Origin: Neobacillus sp. OS1-2
GTDB lineage: Bacteria; Bacillota; Bacilli; Bacillales; Cytobacillaceae
Direction: 5' to 3'
Length of the DNA stretch: 64,000 bases
Assembly: GCF_030915505.1 (NCBI RefSeq)
Contig: NZ_CP133265.1
Coordinates: 372,001-436,000, forward strand
A program made the translations under genes and the position numbers. Below are positions 28,281 through 35,648 of this stretch, in pieces (the first letter of the stretch is position 1; every line of letters begins with the position of its first letter). The notes below the pieces were generated by a model. That model was not told where the DNA came from. It was given only the letters and a program-made list of their open reading frames with translations, and searched no databases.

Positions 28281-28784
28281 CTAAAGATACTTTTTGCGTT
28301 CTTCATCGATCATGGAAGAAAGGATTTCTCCTTCCACTTCATCCTCAGTGGTCTCATATTCATTGACTGTTTCTTCGGTTCCTTTTTTCTTCACCCATTT
28401 ACGGATGAGGATCAACACAGCTACTCCAGCTACTCCTATGACCACAAATGGAAGAACCCATGCAGTCAGGCTAAAACCGCTTTTCTCCGGTGAAGTCAAT
28501 ATTTCTTCACCGTAAATATTGACATAGTACTCACGGATTTTATCCTTATCCCAGCCTTTGTTCATCATTTCAACTAAGTCCTTTTTAAAATCAGTTGTCA
28601 GATTACAGGTATTGGGATCACATTCGTAATGATCCTGCCCGCAGCCACAAGTGCAGGCAAATTGCTGGGCAACCGCTTTGAATTCAGGAGATTTATAATC
28701 AAACTCTTTTGCTTCCACGCGAATAAAAGAACCTTGAAAGATAAACGCAATAATGAGGAGCCCAAGATAAATTTTATTTTTCAT
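28281..28784 (-). CDS. ccmH: CcmH-like thiol protein with CxCxC motif
   Basis: A 167-residue protein: signal or anchor (residues 5-24), an outer cysteine-rich domain, then a membrane helix (about 104-128) and a charged cytoplasmic tail. The cysteines are 44, 46, 48, 55 and 60 (FACTCGCGQDHYECDPNTC). This replaces the LRCxxC of ordinary CcmH. After it comes the CcmH-type helical hairpin EMMNKGWDKDKIREYYVNIYGEEIL. CcmH reduces apocytochrome thiols and hands the protein to CcmF. The extra cysteines suggest a metal or altered thiol chemistry. ATG at 28784 behind AAAGAGGT, one base after ccmF ends. Confidence 0.82.
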   Translation of the reverse strand: MKNKIYLGLLIIAFIFQGSFIRVEAKEFDYKSPEFKAVAQQFACTCGCGQDHYECDPNTCNLTTDFKKDLVEMMNKGWDKDKIREYYVNIYGEEILTSPEKSGFSLTAWVLPFVVIGVAGVAVLILIRKWVKKKGTEETVNEYETTEDEVEGEILSSMIDEERKKYL

Positions 28785-28785
28785 T

Positions 28786-30768
28786 TTAAGATACCTCTTT
28801 GCGTACTCCCGTGTATCTCGGAGTGACATTTCCATATTTTCCGTTCCAAACGGCGAATAGTGCACCAATCACGATCATGAAAGACCCGAACCATAACCAG
28901 TTCATCATCGGATTTATTTTCACTACAAATGTGGCTTTACCATCATCCTCCCAAGCACTTAGGACAATATATAGGTCTTCTTTAACGGAAGAAATAATCG
29001 CCACTTCGGATGAAGGCTGTTCCCAGTTTCCATAGAATACTTTTTCAGGTTGGAAAGTTCCTAACTTTTTCCCATTCCTAAATACAGTTAAGTCTGCATA
29101 AACGATATCGTTAATTCCTTCTTTTTTCTGGTCTAAACGCTCATAGTTGATCCGATAGTCCTTAAGCTCAATCGTCCCCCCAAGAGGTACCGTTTTCATA
29201 GTCTCAACATCGTAGTTTTGTGAGCCAATAATCCCCATAGTAATGAAAGCAATCCCAAGATGAACGATATATCCGCCATATCTGCGGCGGTTCCGGATCA
29301 TTAAACGATATAATGCTACAATAGGTGTTTCTTTCGTCATTTTTCTTCTAGCTTTTACCCCTCTATAAAACTCTAGGAAATGGGTAATTAATAATAGAAT
29401 GATAACTCCGTAGCCAATGACTGCCCACGCTTTTTGAATCCCTAATACCACCATGAGTGTCATGCCAACAATCGCAAGGATTGCTGGAATCATAAAGTTT
29501 TTCTTAAGATTTTTAATAGTAGAACGCTGCCAGGCAAGCATGGGACAAACGGCCATGACAAACATCATCGATAAAAGAATAGGTGCTTCCACTTTATTAA
29601 AGAATGGCAGACCTACAGTGACTTTGGTACCGCGTATAGCTTCAGATACTAGTGGAAAAATGGTTCCCCAGAACACGGCAAATGCTGCCCCGACAAGTAG
29701 TAGATTGTTAACTAAGAAGCTGCTCTCTTTTGATACAAACGAATTAAATTCCCCTGCACTGCGTTTAAGCAGGTTGTAGCGGCTCATTAAAACATATAAT
29801 GCTAGAATGACGGCAATACCCATGAAGATTAAGAAGTATAATCCTAGATTTGAATTTGCAAATGCATGGACAGATGTTAGAACGCCGCTTCGTACAAGGA
29901 ATGTTCCAAACAGTGTAAGGGCATAAGAAACAATTATTAGGCTGATATTCCATATTTTCAGCATATTTTTCCGCTCTTGAATCATCACGGAATGTAAGAA
30001 GGCGGTAGCTGTTAACCATGGCATAAAGGAAGCATTTTCAACCGGATCCCATGCCCAGTAGCCGCCCCAGCCCAGTTCCACATATGCCCACTGACCGCCA
30101 AAGATATTTCCAAGACTTAAGAATAACCAAGCAACTATCGTCCAGCGTCTCGTCATTTTAATCCAGAAATCATCAACATTTTTCAGAAGCAGGGCAGCCA
30201 TTGCAAAGGCAAATGGAACGGCAAGACCTACGTACCCAAGGTAAAGGGTAACAGGATGAATGATCATTCCAGGGTTTTGCAGCATAGGGTTTAACCCTTT
30301 TCCTTCGATCGGAACAGTATCTAATAATAAAAATGGTTTTGCGACAAAACCTAAGATGAAGAAGAAGAAAACCGCATTGGCCATCAGTATGGCAGAGATG
30401 TAAGGAACCATTGGATTTCCTTTCATCTTCCGCGAAAAGGTAATCATAATCATGTAGAGAGTTAAAAAGAATGTCCATAATAATAAGGAACCAGCATTCC
30501 CTGCCCAAAGAGCAGTTAGTTTATAAATGATTGGCAATTCACTGCTTGTATAATCACTTACGTATTCGTACTGGAACTGAGATGTTGCTAAAAGGTAAAA
30601 CAAGGAAAGCATCGCAAATGCTGCGCAGATAAATAATGCAATCATTCCACCTTTTCCGCTATTAATAAATTTTTGGTTTTTGGTACTGATCCCCAAGGTA
30701 AGAATGAGGAGCGAAAAAATGGCAATGGCTAATCCAATATAAATTGTTGCGTTGGCAAATAAAAACAT
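28786..30768 (-). CDS. ccmF: Cytochrome c haem lyase CcmF
   Basis: A 660-residue polytopic protein (about 14-15 helices), the usual CcmF length. The haem-handling WWD domain is at about 230-252 (GQWAYVELGWGGYWAWDPVENASF), with conserved His in IIHPVTLYLGYV near 171 and in the later HSVMIQERK. It ligates haem from CcmE to the CXXCH cysteines of apocytochromes on the outer face. It lies directly between ccmE and ccmH. A ResB/CcsA-type System II protein also has a WWD domain, but the length and the complete ccm context support CcmF. Confidence 0.95.
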   Translation of the reverse strand: MFLFANATIYIGLAIAIFSLLILTLGISTKNQKFINSGKGGMIALFICAAFAMLSLFYLLATSQFQYEYVSDYTSSELPIIYKLTALWAGNAGSLLLWTFFLTLYMIMITFSRKMKGNPMVPYISAILMANAVFFFFILGFVAKPFLLLDTVPIEGKGLNPMLQNPGMIIHPVTLYLGYVGLAVPFAFAMAALLLKNVDDFWIKMTRRWTIVAWLFLSLGNIFGGQWAYVELGWGGYWAWDPVENASFMPWLTATAFLHSVMIQERKNMLKIWNISLIIVSYALTLFGTFLVRSGVLTSVHAFANSNLGLYFLIFMGIAVILALYVLMSRYNLLKRSAGEFNSFVSKESSFLVNNLLLVGAAFAVFWGTIFPLVSEAIRGTKVTVGLPFFNKVEAPILLSMMFVMAVCPMLAWQRSTIKNLKKNFMIPAILAIVGMTLMVVLGIQKAWAVIGYGVIILLLITHFLEFYRGVKARRKMTKETPIVALYRLMIRNRRRYGGYIVHLGIAFITMGIIGSQNYDVETMKTVPLGGTIELKDYRINYERLDQKKEGINDIVYADLTVFRNGKKLGTFQPEKVFYGNWEQPSSEVAIISSVKEDLYIVLSAWEDDGKATFVVKINPMMNWLWFGSFMIVIGALFAVWNGKYGNVTPRYTGVRKEVS

Positions 30769-30795
30769 GTCGTCACCTTCTTATTCTTGAGCCTG

Positions 30796-31248
30796 TTATT
30801 TTTCTTTCGGTGGTTGATTTAACTTTTCTTTATGTGTTTCAGGATCATAATCCTTCATGTCTTTACCTTCATATTTTGAAGGACATCTGGTTTTCACAGA
30901 TTCAGCTGCAAATGTATCTTTTTTAGTAGGAGATCCTTGGAGAATGGTAATAACCCCTTCAGAAAAGTTGTCAGGTTTGGGGCCGTTATGAATGACATGC
31001 ATAAGGTTACCTTCGTTGTCTTTCACATCAAATTTCAATTCAATTTTGTCTGGATTCCATTTAATTGAGTCTTCAATTAATAAACCCTCTACTGTTACAA
31101 AGTCCTCTTTATGCTGTTCTTGTGTCGCCATTAACTCTTTCATGGTTAACTCAACACCGCTCGAACCCGGCGTTGCTGCCATAAGAAGGAACACAATAGC
31201 TCCGGCTATAATAAATCCTCCAAGCATCACAATCGTATTCTTTTTCAT
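30796..31248 (-). CDS. ccmE: Haem chaperone CcmE, CxxxY variant
   Basis: A 150-residue protein with an N-terminal membrane anchor (about residues 6-25) and a beta-barrel OB domain (VTVEGLLIEDSIKWNPDKIELKFDVKDNEG). The haem-binding residue is not the usual His of HxxxY: here residues 122-126 are CPSKY, so Cys122 takes its place with Tyr126 conserved. CxxxY CcmE proteins are known from archaea and Desulfovibrio-type systems. ATG at 31248 follows GAGGTGGG; a GTG three codons upstream is less likely. It precedes ccmF in the operon. Confidence 0.92.
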   Translation of the reverse strand: MKKNTIVMLGGFIIAGAIVFLLMAATPGSSGVELTMKELMATQEQHKEDFVTVEGLLIEDSIKWNPDKIELKFDVKDNEGNLMHVIHNGPKPDNFSEGVITILQGSPTKKDTFAAESVKTRCPSKYEGKDMKDYDPETHKEKLNQPPKEK

Positions 31249-31261
31249 TCGACCCACCTCA

Positions 31262-32314
31262 TTACATTAATTTTTTCATTTCTTCTTCATACATTTCTTG
31301 GTCAATCTTTCCGGTTAAAAGCTTTTTCCGTAGTTCTTTCTTTTCTTCAACATTTGCTGATATGGTATCCTTTTTGCCGGTCGTATGCTTTGGTTGTTGT
31401 TTACTTTTTGTATTCTTATTTGCTGTTCCTCGTCGTGTTACGGCATTACCCTTCAATCCTAGGAAAACAAAGAGTCCAGCAATAATAAGGGCAATTCCAA
31501 TAATCGATGCTCCACCTACGCCAATGATTGGACGCTTTGAATTGTCCGTTCCTCCTTTAGTAACTTGGTCTGTTGCCGTCACTCCACTATGGTTTTCATC
31601 ATTTGGCGGTTGTTTTTTATTGATTGCTTCCATGGTAGATTCTGTTCCGTCTTTCTTATAGGAGAAGGAATAATTCAGGTTATCTCCAGCTTTTACATTT
31701 TTATATTGGTAGTAATATAGCTCTTCATCATACTCACTTTTTGTATTACTTTCCGCCTTAGGCTCTAGCTTGATTTCCTTTGCTGCCATTGGTGCGTAAA
31801 AGACCACATCCAATTGTTCAATATCAGCATTATTAACTAGTTGATATGTAAAGCTCTTTTTATCTTTAACGTCGATAGATTTGGTATAGTACTCGATGAC
31901 AAATTTATATGTTCCATTATTTTTGATTGCTTTTGCCGGCTTCCAGGTCACAATTCCCTTTTCTTTGTCAACATCATATGGACGTTGTACTTCAGGCTTA
32001 TTTTCTTCTGGAAACTCTGCTACCAAATAGGCTTCAAATCCTTTTTCCAATGCGGGGACGGGAATTTCAATTTTCCCCTCATAGTCCTGACCGCTCTTGT
32101 TGGTGATGGTTCCGTACTGACCTACAAGTAATGATGGGATATCTCTAGTTCCCCAATCCTCTGGGTAATCAAACTCCGGCATTACCTGAACTTGCATCTC
32201 TTTAAAAGGGAACTTCTCTGCCTGAAATGCAGTTTCAGCACTAGCTTTTGGGCTAATAAAACTAGTGAGGAACGATGCAATGACAAACAACGCCAACCAT
32301 TTATTCTTGTGCAT
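31262..32314 (-). CDS. Membrane-anchored protein of unknown function heading the ccm operon
   Basis: A 350-residue protein I cannot assign. Signal peptide (residues 1-26), an outer beta-rich domain of about 190 residues with many Tyr/Lys/Glu, a polar linker, one membrane helix (about 268-288), then a basic cytoplasmic tail ending LLTGKIDQEMYEEEMKKLM. The final hairpin matches that of the 331-residue protein downstream, and the two share overall layout, so they may be paralogues. It starts the ccm operon after a promoter region and is 13 bp from ccmE. No cysteine or CXXCH motif is present outside the signal peptide. Confidence 0.75.
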   Translation of the reverse strand: MHKNKWLALFVIASFLTSFISPKASAETAFQAEKFPFKEMQVQVMPEFDYPEDWGTRDIPSLLVGQYGTITNKSGQDYEGKIEIPVPALEKGFEAYLVAEFPEENKPEVQRPYDVDKEKGIVTWKPAKAIKNNGTYKFVIEYYTKSIDVKDKKSFTYQLVNNADIEQLDVVFYAPMAAKEIKLEPKAESNTKSEYDEELYYYQYKNVKAGDNLNYSFSYKKDGTESTMEAINKKQPPNDENHSGVTATDQVTKGGTDNSKRPIIGVGGASIIGIALIIAGLFVFLGLKGNAVTRRGTANKNTKSKQQPKHTTGKKDTISANVEEKKELRKKLLTGKIDQEMYEEEMKKLM

Positions 32315-32511
32315 ATTAATCCTCCTTGACCTTCAAAACTCATTCATAGAAGGTTCCGATTTTCACTATAGTCCTCTTTGAAATAAATATAACCGTTATC
32401 AAACCATTGTTGTTGACGCACTCTTGAACATTTTGTTAAAGGGTAGAAACGTTTGTGTTTTTGTCAAAAAAACACCACAAAATGGACACAAATTCCAAAA
32501 GAGGAAAAAGA
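32315..32511 (-). promoter_or_regulatory. Upstream region of the ccm operon
   Basis: About 200 bp between the cytochrome terminator and the first ccm operon gene. A strong AAGGAGGATTAAT ribosome site precedes the first gene. The A+T-rich run on the minus strand offers possible sigma-A boxes, but none is convincing. An inverted repeat GTGTTTTT-GTC-AAAAAAACAC lies at 32455-32475 on the plus strand; it is not a match to the FNR or Rex consensus. A promoter is expected here but I cannot place it. Confidence 0.4.
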
Positions 32512-32545
32512 AAAACCCTGATTCCTATTTGGATTCAGGGTTTTG
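32512..32545 (-). terminator. Terminator of the cytochrome c gene
   Basis: AAAACCCTGA and TTCAGGGTTTT form a strong stem. On the minus strand the hairpin is followed by a T-run, right after the cytochrome stop codon. It separates the PCYCGC-cytochrome unit from the ccm operon. Confidence 0.88.
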
Positions 32546-32556
32546 ATGTCATTCTA

Positions 32557-33210
32557 TTATTTTTTCTCTAAGGAACGAATATAAGTAACAATATCGGTTA
32601 TATCCTCTTTTTTTAATTGCCTGGCACCTTCAAGTCCTTTTAACGAAGGGCCCATTCTTGTTTCTTCCCGACCATAGGCTGTACCAATCCAAATTTGCTG
32701 ATCCGTTGTGTATTTTAAATACTGGGGATTGGCGAGAACGGTTCCCATTTTCAATTTACCGGCACCTGCTTCGCCATGACAATTAAGACAATACAAATTA
32801 TATTGTTTTTCTCCACGTTCCAGATCACCAGAAATTACTTTTGGTACATCAAATTCAATATCTTCTGTTTGCCAATTCCGTATAAAGTCGACAAGATTTA
32901 ATAAATCCTTTTCGGATAATCTAGGTCCATATGCAGGCATACCAGTGCCTTCCCTGCCAAATTTCACGGAATTATACAAGTCTTTATCTGATACAGAGCT
33001 AAGAAGATTCTGGCTATTAAGTGCCGTTCCAGCATTTGCGCCTTCACCTTTTCCTGTGCTCCCATGGCAGATAAGACAATTTTTTGTATATAGCTTTTCT
33101 CCTGCAGCAATCGCTTTCGAATTCTTCCTGGCAAAAATATCGCTATTACTTATACAAACAATAATTCCAATAATAATCAAAATATAGAACCCGATTAATA
33201 TTCTTTTCAT
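32557..33210 (-). CDS. Membrane-anchored dihaem cytochrome c
   Basis: A 217-residue c-type cytochrome. An N-terminal membrane anchor (residues 4-21, with no clear cleavage site) precedes two cytochrome c domains in tandem. Haem 1 binds C45LICH49, haem 2 binds C141LNCH145. Likely axial Met ligands lie in EGTGMPAYGP (Met91) and ETRMGPSLKG. It should be an electron carrier on the outer face of the membrane. It follows the PCYCGC lipoprotein by 10 bp and is probably cotranscribed with it. Both CXXCH sites need a cytochrome c maturation system, making it a client of the adjacent Ccm proteins. Confidence 0.92.
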   Translation of the reverse strand: MKRILIGFYILIIIGIIVCISNSDIFARKNSKAIAAGEKLYTKNCLICHGSTGKGEGANAGTALNSQNLLSSVSDKDLYNSVKFGREGTGMPAYGPRLSEKDLLNLVDFIRNWQTEDIEFDVPKVISGDLERGEKQYNLYCLNCHGEAGAGKLKMGTVLANPQYLKYTTDQQIWIGTAYGREETRMGPSLKGLEGARQLKKEDITDIVTYIRSLEKK

Positions 33211-33220
33211 GGGTTATTCC

Positions 33221-33667
33221 CTACTTTGGTTCAGGTGTTGGAGTTGGTTCCCCAAAATCTTCATACTTCTTAGTGATTAACTGATAAATTTTCTTAGGGC
33301 TTTTACCGTCAAGATGCATTTCGATCGCCTCCCGGGCGATATCAATACAGACGTCTCACGATATACCCATCGAATCCCATTCTTTAACAGCATTATTTGA
33401 TCCCATTTGATCAATAAAGCAATCTAAATTGCTTTTATGACCATCCTGTGCAAAGCATCCGCAATAGCAAGGGACTTGTGCAACAACATCCGGATAGGTG
33501 GATGCCAAGATATAGGTCTCTTGAATTTTTTCCGAAGAATTTAATACATAATCTGGAAGTGGCGTATGTTTTTTATCAAGCGTCACATCATCCATTTTAG
33601 AACTGCAGCCAGCTGCTGCAATCGCAATTAAAATGAAAAGGAACAAAAGAGATGTTATTCGTTTCAT
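33221..33667 (-). CDS. PCYCGC-motif lipoprotein, probable selenoprotein (UGA read as Sec)
   Basis: A 148-residue lipoprotein if the in-frame TGA at 33356-33358 is read as selenocysteine 104. Residues 1-20 and lipobox AAAGC (Cys21) form the signal. The family motif PCYCGC is at 66-71, with GHKSNLDC after it. Stopping at the TGA gives 103 residues. The same frame then continues 44 codons (DVCIDIAREAIEMHLDGKS...EPTPTPEPK) to TAG at 33221. In ordinary members of this family, as I recall, the aligned site is Cys in a CxxC pair; here it becomes UxxC. A SECIS-like hairpin lies just downstream. Its 10-bp distance to the cytochrome gene also fits the longer reading. Role unknown; the tail resembles the CcmH helical hairpin. 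Confidence 0.8.
33324..33340 (-). promoter_or_regulatory. Candidate bacterial SECIS element
   Basis: On the minus strand ATCGCC-CGGGA-GGCGAT forms a perfect 6-bp stem with a 5-base loop, extendable past a bulge. The loop begins 22 bases after the TGA and has G at its second position. This fits the published bacterial SECIS model: loop 16-37 bases after UGA and a G within the first two loop bases. SelB binding is inferred. Confidence 0.65.
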
Positions 33668-33823
33668 AGTTCTGTTTCACCCCTTCCCTTTAAGGTCTTA
33701 TTCTAGTTTATTTTAACAAAAAGGGACTGGTCTAATTGTTCCTAATTCTTACTATTTAGTGAAGTTTTTAATCTTATAAAAGTGGTAATTATATTCGCGC
33801 GAAGGATACTAGCCGCTAGGGCG

Positions 33824-33851
33824 CTGGAGCTAGACAATTCTCGAAGTCGAA
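33824..33851 (+). repeat. Dispersed repeat, right copy at the edge of the ccm block
   Basis: CTGGAGCTAGACAATTCTC followed by GAAGTCGAA repeats the 23187-23214 sequence with three substitutions, in the same orientation. It lies between the PCYCGC gene and efp, the other junction of the block missing from B. subtilis. Confidence 0.7.
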
Positions 33852-33878
33852 ATCTATACTTTCTTATTTCTTTAAAAG

Positions 33879-33915
33879 AAAAGGTCTTTGTCCGGTTTTC
33901 GGACAAAGACCTTTT
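33879..33915 (-). terminator. Terminator of efp
   Basis: A perfect 15-bp stem (AAAAGGTCTTTGTCC / GGACAAAGACCTTTT, loop 7) lies right after efp, with a U-run on the minus strand. The A-run on the other side allows bidirectional use. Confidence 0.92.
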
Positions 33916-33928
33916 GATTGGAAACAAA

Positions 33929-34486
33929 TTACGCACGTGACACGTAAGAAGCTTCTGTTGTATTGATGATTAATTTATCTCCTTGGTTAACAAAGAATGG
34001 AACTTGAACCATTAGGCCCGTTTCAAGGGTTGCAGGCTTAGTGCCGCCGGAAGCTGTATCACCTTTAATTCCTGGCTCCGTTTCCGTTACCTCTAATTCA
34101 ACCGTATTTGGCAATTCAATACCCAATGTTTCATGATTAAACATCATAATATGGACTTCCATGTTTTCTTTTAAAAACTTTAGTTCGTATTCAATATTGC
34201 TTGCTGGAAGTTCTACTTGTTCATAGGAATCCATATCCATAAACACATGGGAATCACCGCTTGCGTACAGATATTGCATTTTTCGGTTATCGATTTGCGC
34301 TTTTTCTACTTTCTCACCGGCACGGAATGTTTTTTCTTGAATCGCACCATTTCGAAGATTACGCAGCTTTGAACGTACAAACGCTGCACCCTTACCAGGC
34401 TTAACATGTTGGAAATCCAGGACGCGCCATAGGCCTCCATCTACTTCAATTGTTAACCCTGTTTTAAAATCGTTAACAGAAATCAT
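33929..34486 (-). CDS. efp: Elongation factor P
   Basis: The 185-residue factor that rescues ribosomes stalled at polyproline. Three beta-barrel domains; the N-terminal KOW-like domain holds the tip loop [18 protein letters not shown], whose Lys is the usual site of modification. It lies between the ccm block and yqhT. AGGAGGA precedes the ATG. The block upstream of it does not disturb efp. Confidence 0.95.
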   Translation of the reverse strand: MISVNDFKTGLTIEVDGGLWRVLDFQHVKPGKGAAFVRSKLRNLRNGAIQEKTFRAGEKVEKAQIDNRKMQYLYASGDSHVFMDMDSYEQVELPASNIEYELKFLKENMEVHIMMFNHETLGIELPNTVELEVTETEPGIKGDTASGGTKPATLETGLMVQVPFFVNQGDKLIINTTEASYVSRA

Positions 34487-34507
34487 AATTAAATCCTCCT
34501 AAATCCA

Positions 34508-35569
34508 TTACAGTATAATTAGTTCTTTGGTTGAATGGGTAAATGCCTCGTTACCGTTTTGGGTTATGAGCGTATCATCTTCAATTCGAACACCGCCAAG
34601 ACCTGGGATATAGATACCCGGTTCACACGTTACAACCATTCCTGGTGCTAAAGTAACTTCAGATTTCATTGATAAGCCAGGACCTTCGTGAATCTCAAGT
34701 CCAATGCCATGACCTGTTGAATGACCAAAGTAGTCTCCAAAACCCTTTTCCGTTATGTAGTTTCTAGTTAAAGCATCCGCTTCCCTACCTGTTAGTCCTG
34801 GTTTGAATCCTGCCATACCAAGTAACTGCGCTTCAAGAACAATGTCATAAATTTCTTTAAGCTTGGGATTGGGCTCACCAACAGCAACTGTTCTGGTTAT
34901 ATCAGAGACATACCCATTGTAATAGGCACCGTAATCCATAGTAACAAAATCTCCAGCCTCGATCACTTTATCACTTGCGACACCGTGCGGCAATGCAGAA
35001 CGATGACCTGATGCCACAATAGTATCAAAGGAAGATGAGGTCGCTCCGGCCCTTCTCATAAAGAACTCTAATTCATTCGATACCTCAAGTTCCGTTTTTC
35101 CAGGTCGAATGAAGTCTAAAATGTGTTTAAATGCAGCATCAGCAATATCTGCTGCTACCTTTAATATCTTAATCTCTGCATCGGTCTTAATCAAGCGTAA
35201 CTTTTCAATTACATCGGAAATCGGTACAAGTTCAGCTTCCACTTCTTTCTCATATACTTTAAATAAAGAATAGGTAACATGAGCTTCCTCAAAACCTAGT
35301 TTTTTAATTCCTAATTCCTTAGCGAGTCGTGCTATTTCTTCGGGAATGGAACTAGAAAATTTGACAATTTCAAAACCTTGGCACTGTTTTGATGCTTGCT
35401 CAATGTAGCGGAAGTCTGTAATAAACTGCGCCTTATCGGCTGTAATTAAAACAACACCGGCAGTTCCGGTAAAGTTAGATATGTAACGGCGATTAAAAGG
35501 ACTGGTAATTAGAATCCCATCAATACCATATTGCGAAAAATTCGATCTTAATTTATCTACTTTTTCCAT
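34508..35569 (-). CDS. yqhT: Xaa-Pro aminopeptidase YqhT
   Basis: A 353-residue M24 metallopeptidase that should remove N-terminal residues before proline. A creatinase-like N-terminal domain (about residues 1-125) is followed by the pita-bread catalytic domain with VTMDYGAYYNGYVSDITRT (two metal-binding Asp), GHSTGHGIGLEIHEGP (His), and CEPGIYIPG...IEDDT (Glu ligands). It lies 21 bp before efp, as in B. subtilis, and is probably cotranscribed with it. aroQ, which adjoins yqhT in B. subtilis, is missing here. Confidence 0.94.
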   Translation of the reverse strand: MEKVDKLRSNFSQYGIDGILITSPFNRRYISNFTGTAGVVLITADKAQFITDFRYIEQASKQCQGFEIVKFSSSIPEEIARLAKELGIKKLGFEEAHVTYSLFKVYEKEVEAELVPISDVIEKLRLIKTDAEIKILKVAADIADAAFKHILDFIRPGKTELEVSNELEFFMRRAGATSSSFDTIVASGHRSALPHGVASDKVIEAGDFVTMDYGAYYNGYVSDITRTVAVGEPNPKLKEIYDIVLEAQLLGMAGFKPGLTGREADALTRNYITEKGFGDYFGHSTGHGIGLEIHEGPGLSMKSEVTLAPGMVVTCEPGIYIPGLGGVRIEDDTLITQNGNEAFTHSTKELIIL

Positions 35570-35648
35570 AAGTTTCTACTCTCCATTTCTCTTCTGTCAA
35601 GGATAAGAATAGTTTAACACAAACTGATAATTCAAACTAATCTTGGGC

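Noticed and set aside
32455..32475. FNR/Rex-type site upstream of the ccm operon
   Set aside because: The inverted repeat GTGTTTTT-GTC-AAAAAAACAC lacks the TGTGA-N6-TCACA or TTGTGAA-N4-TTCACAA pattern, so no regulator can be assigned.
33742..33936. 64-codon open frame between efp and the selenolipoprotein gene
   Set aside because: It runs through the efp terminator hairpin and the dispersed repeat, and has no ribosome site.
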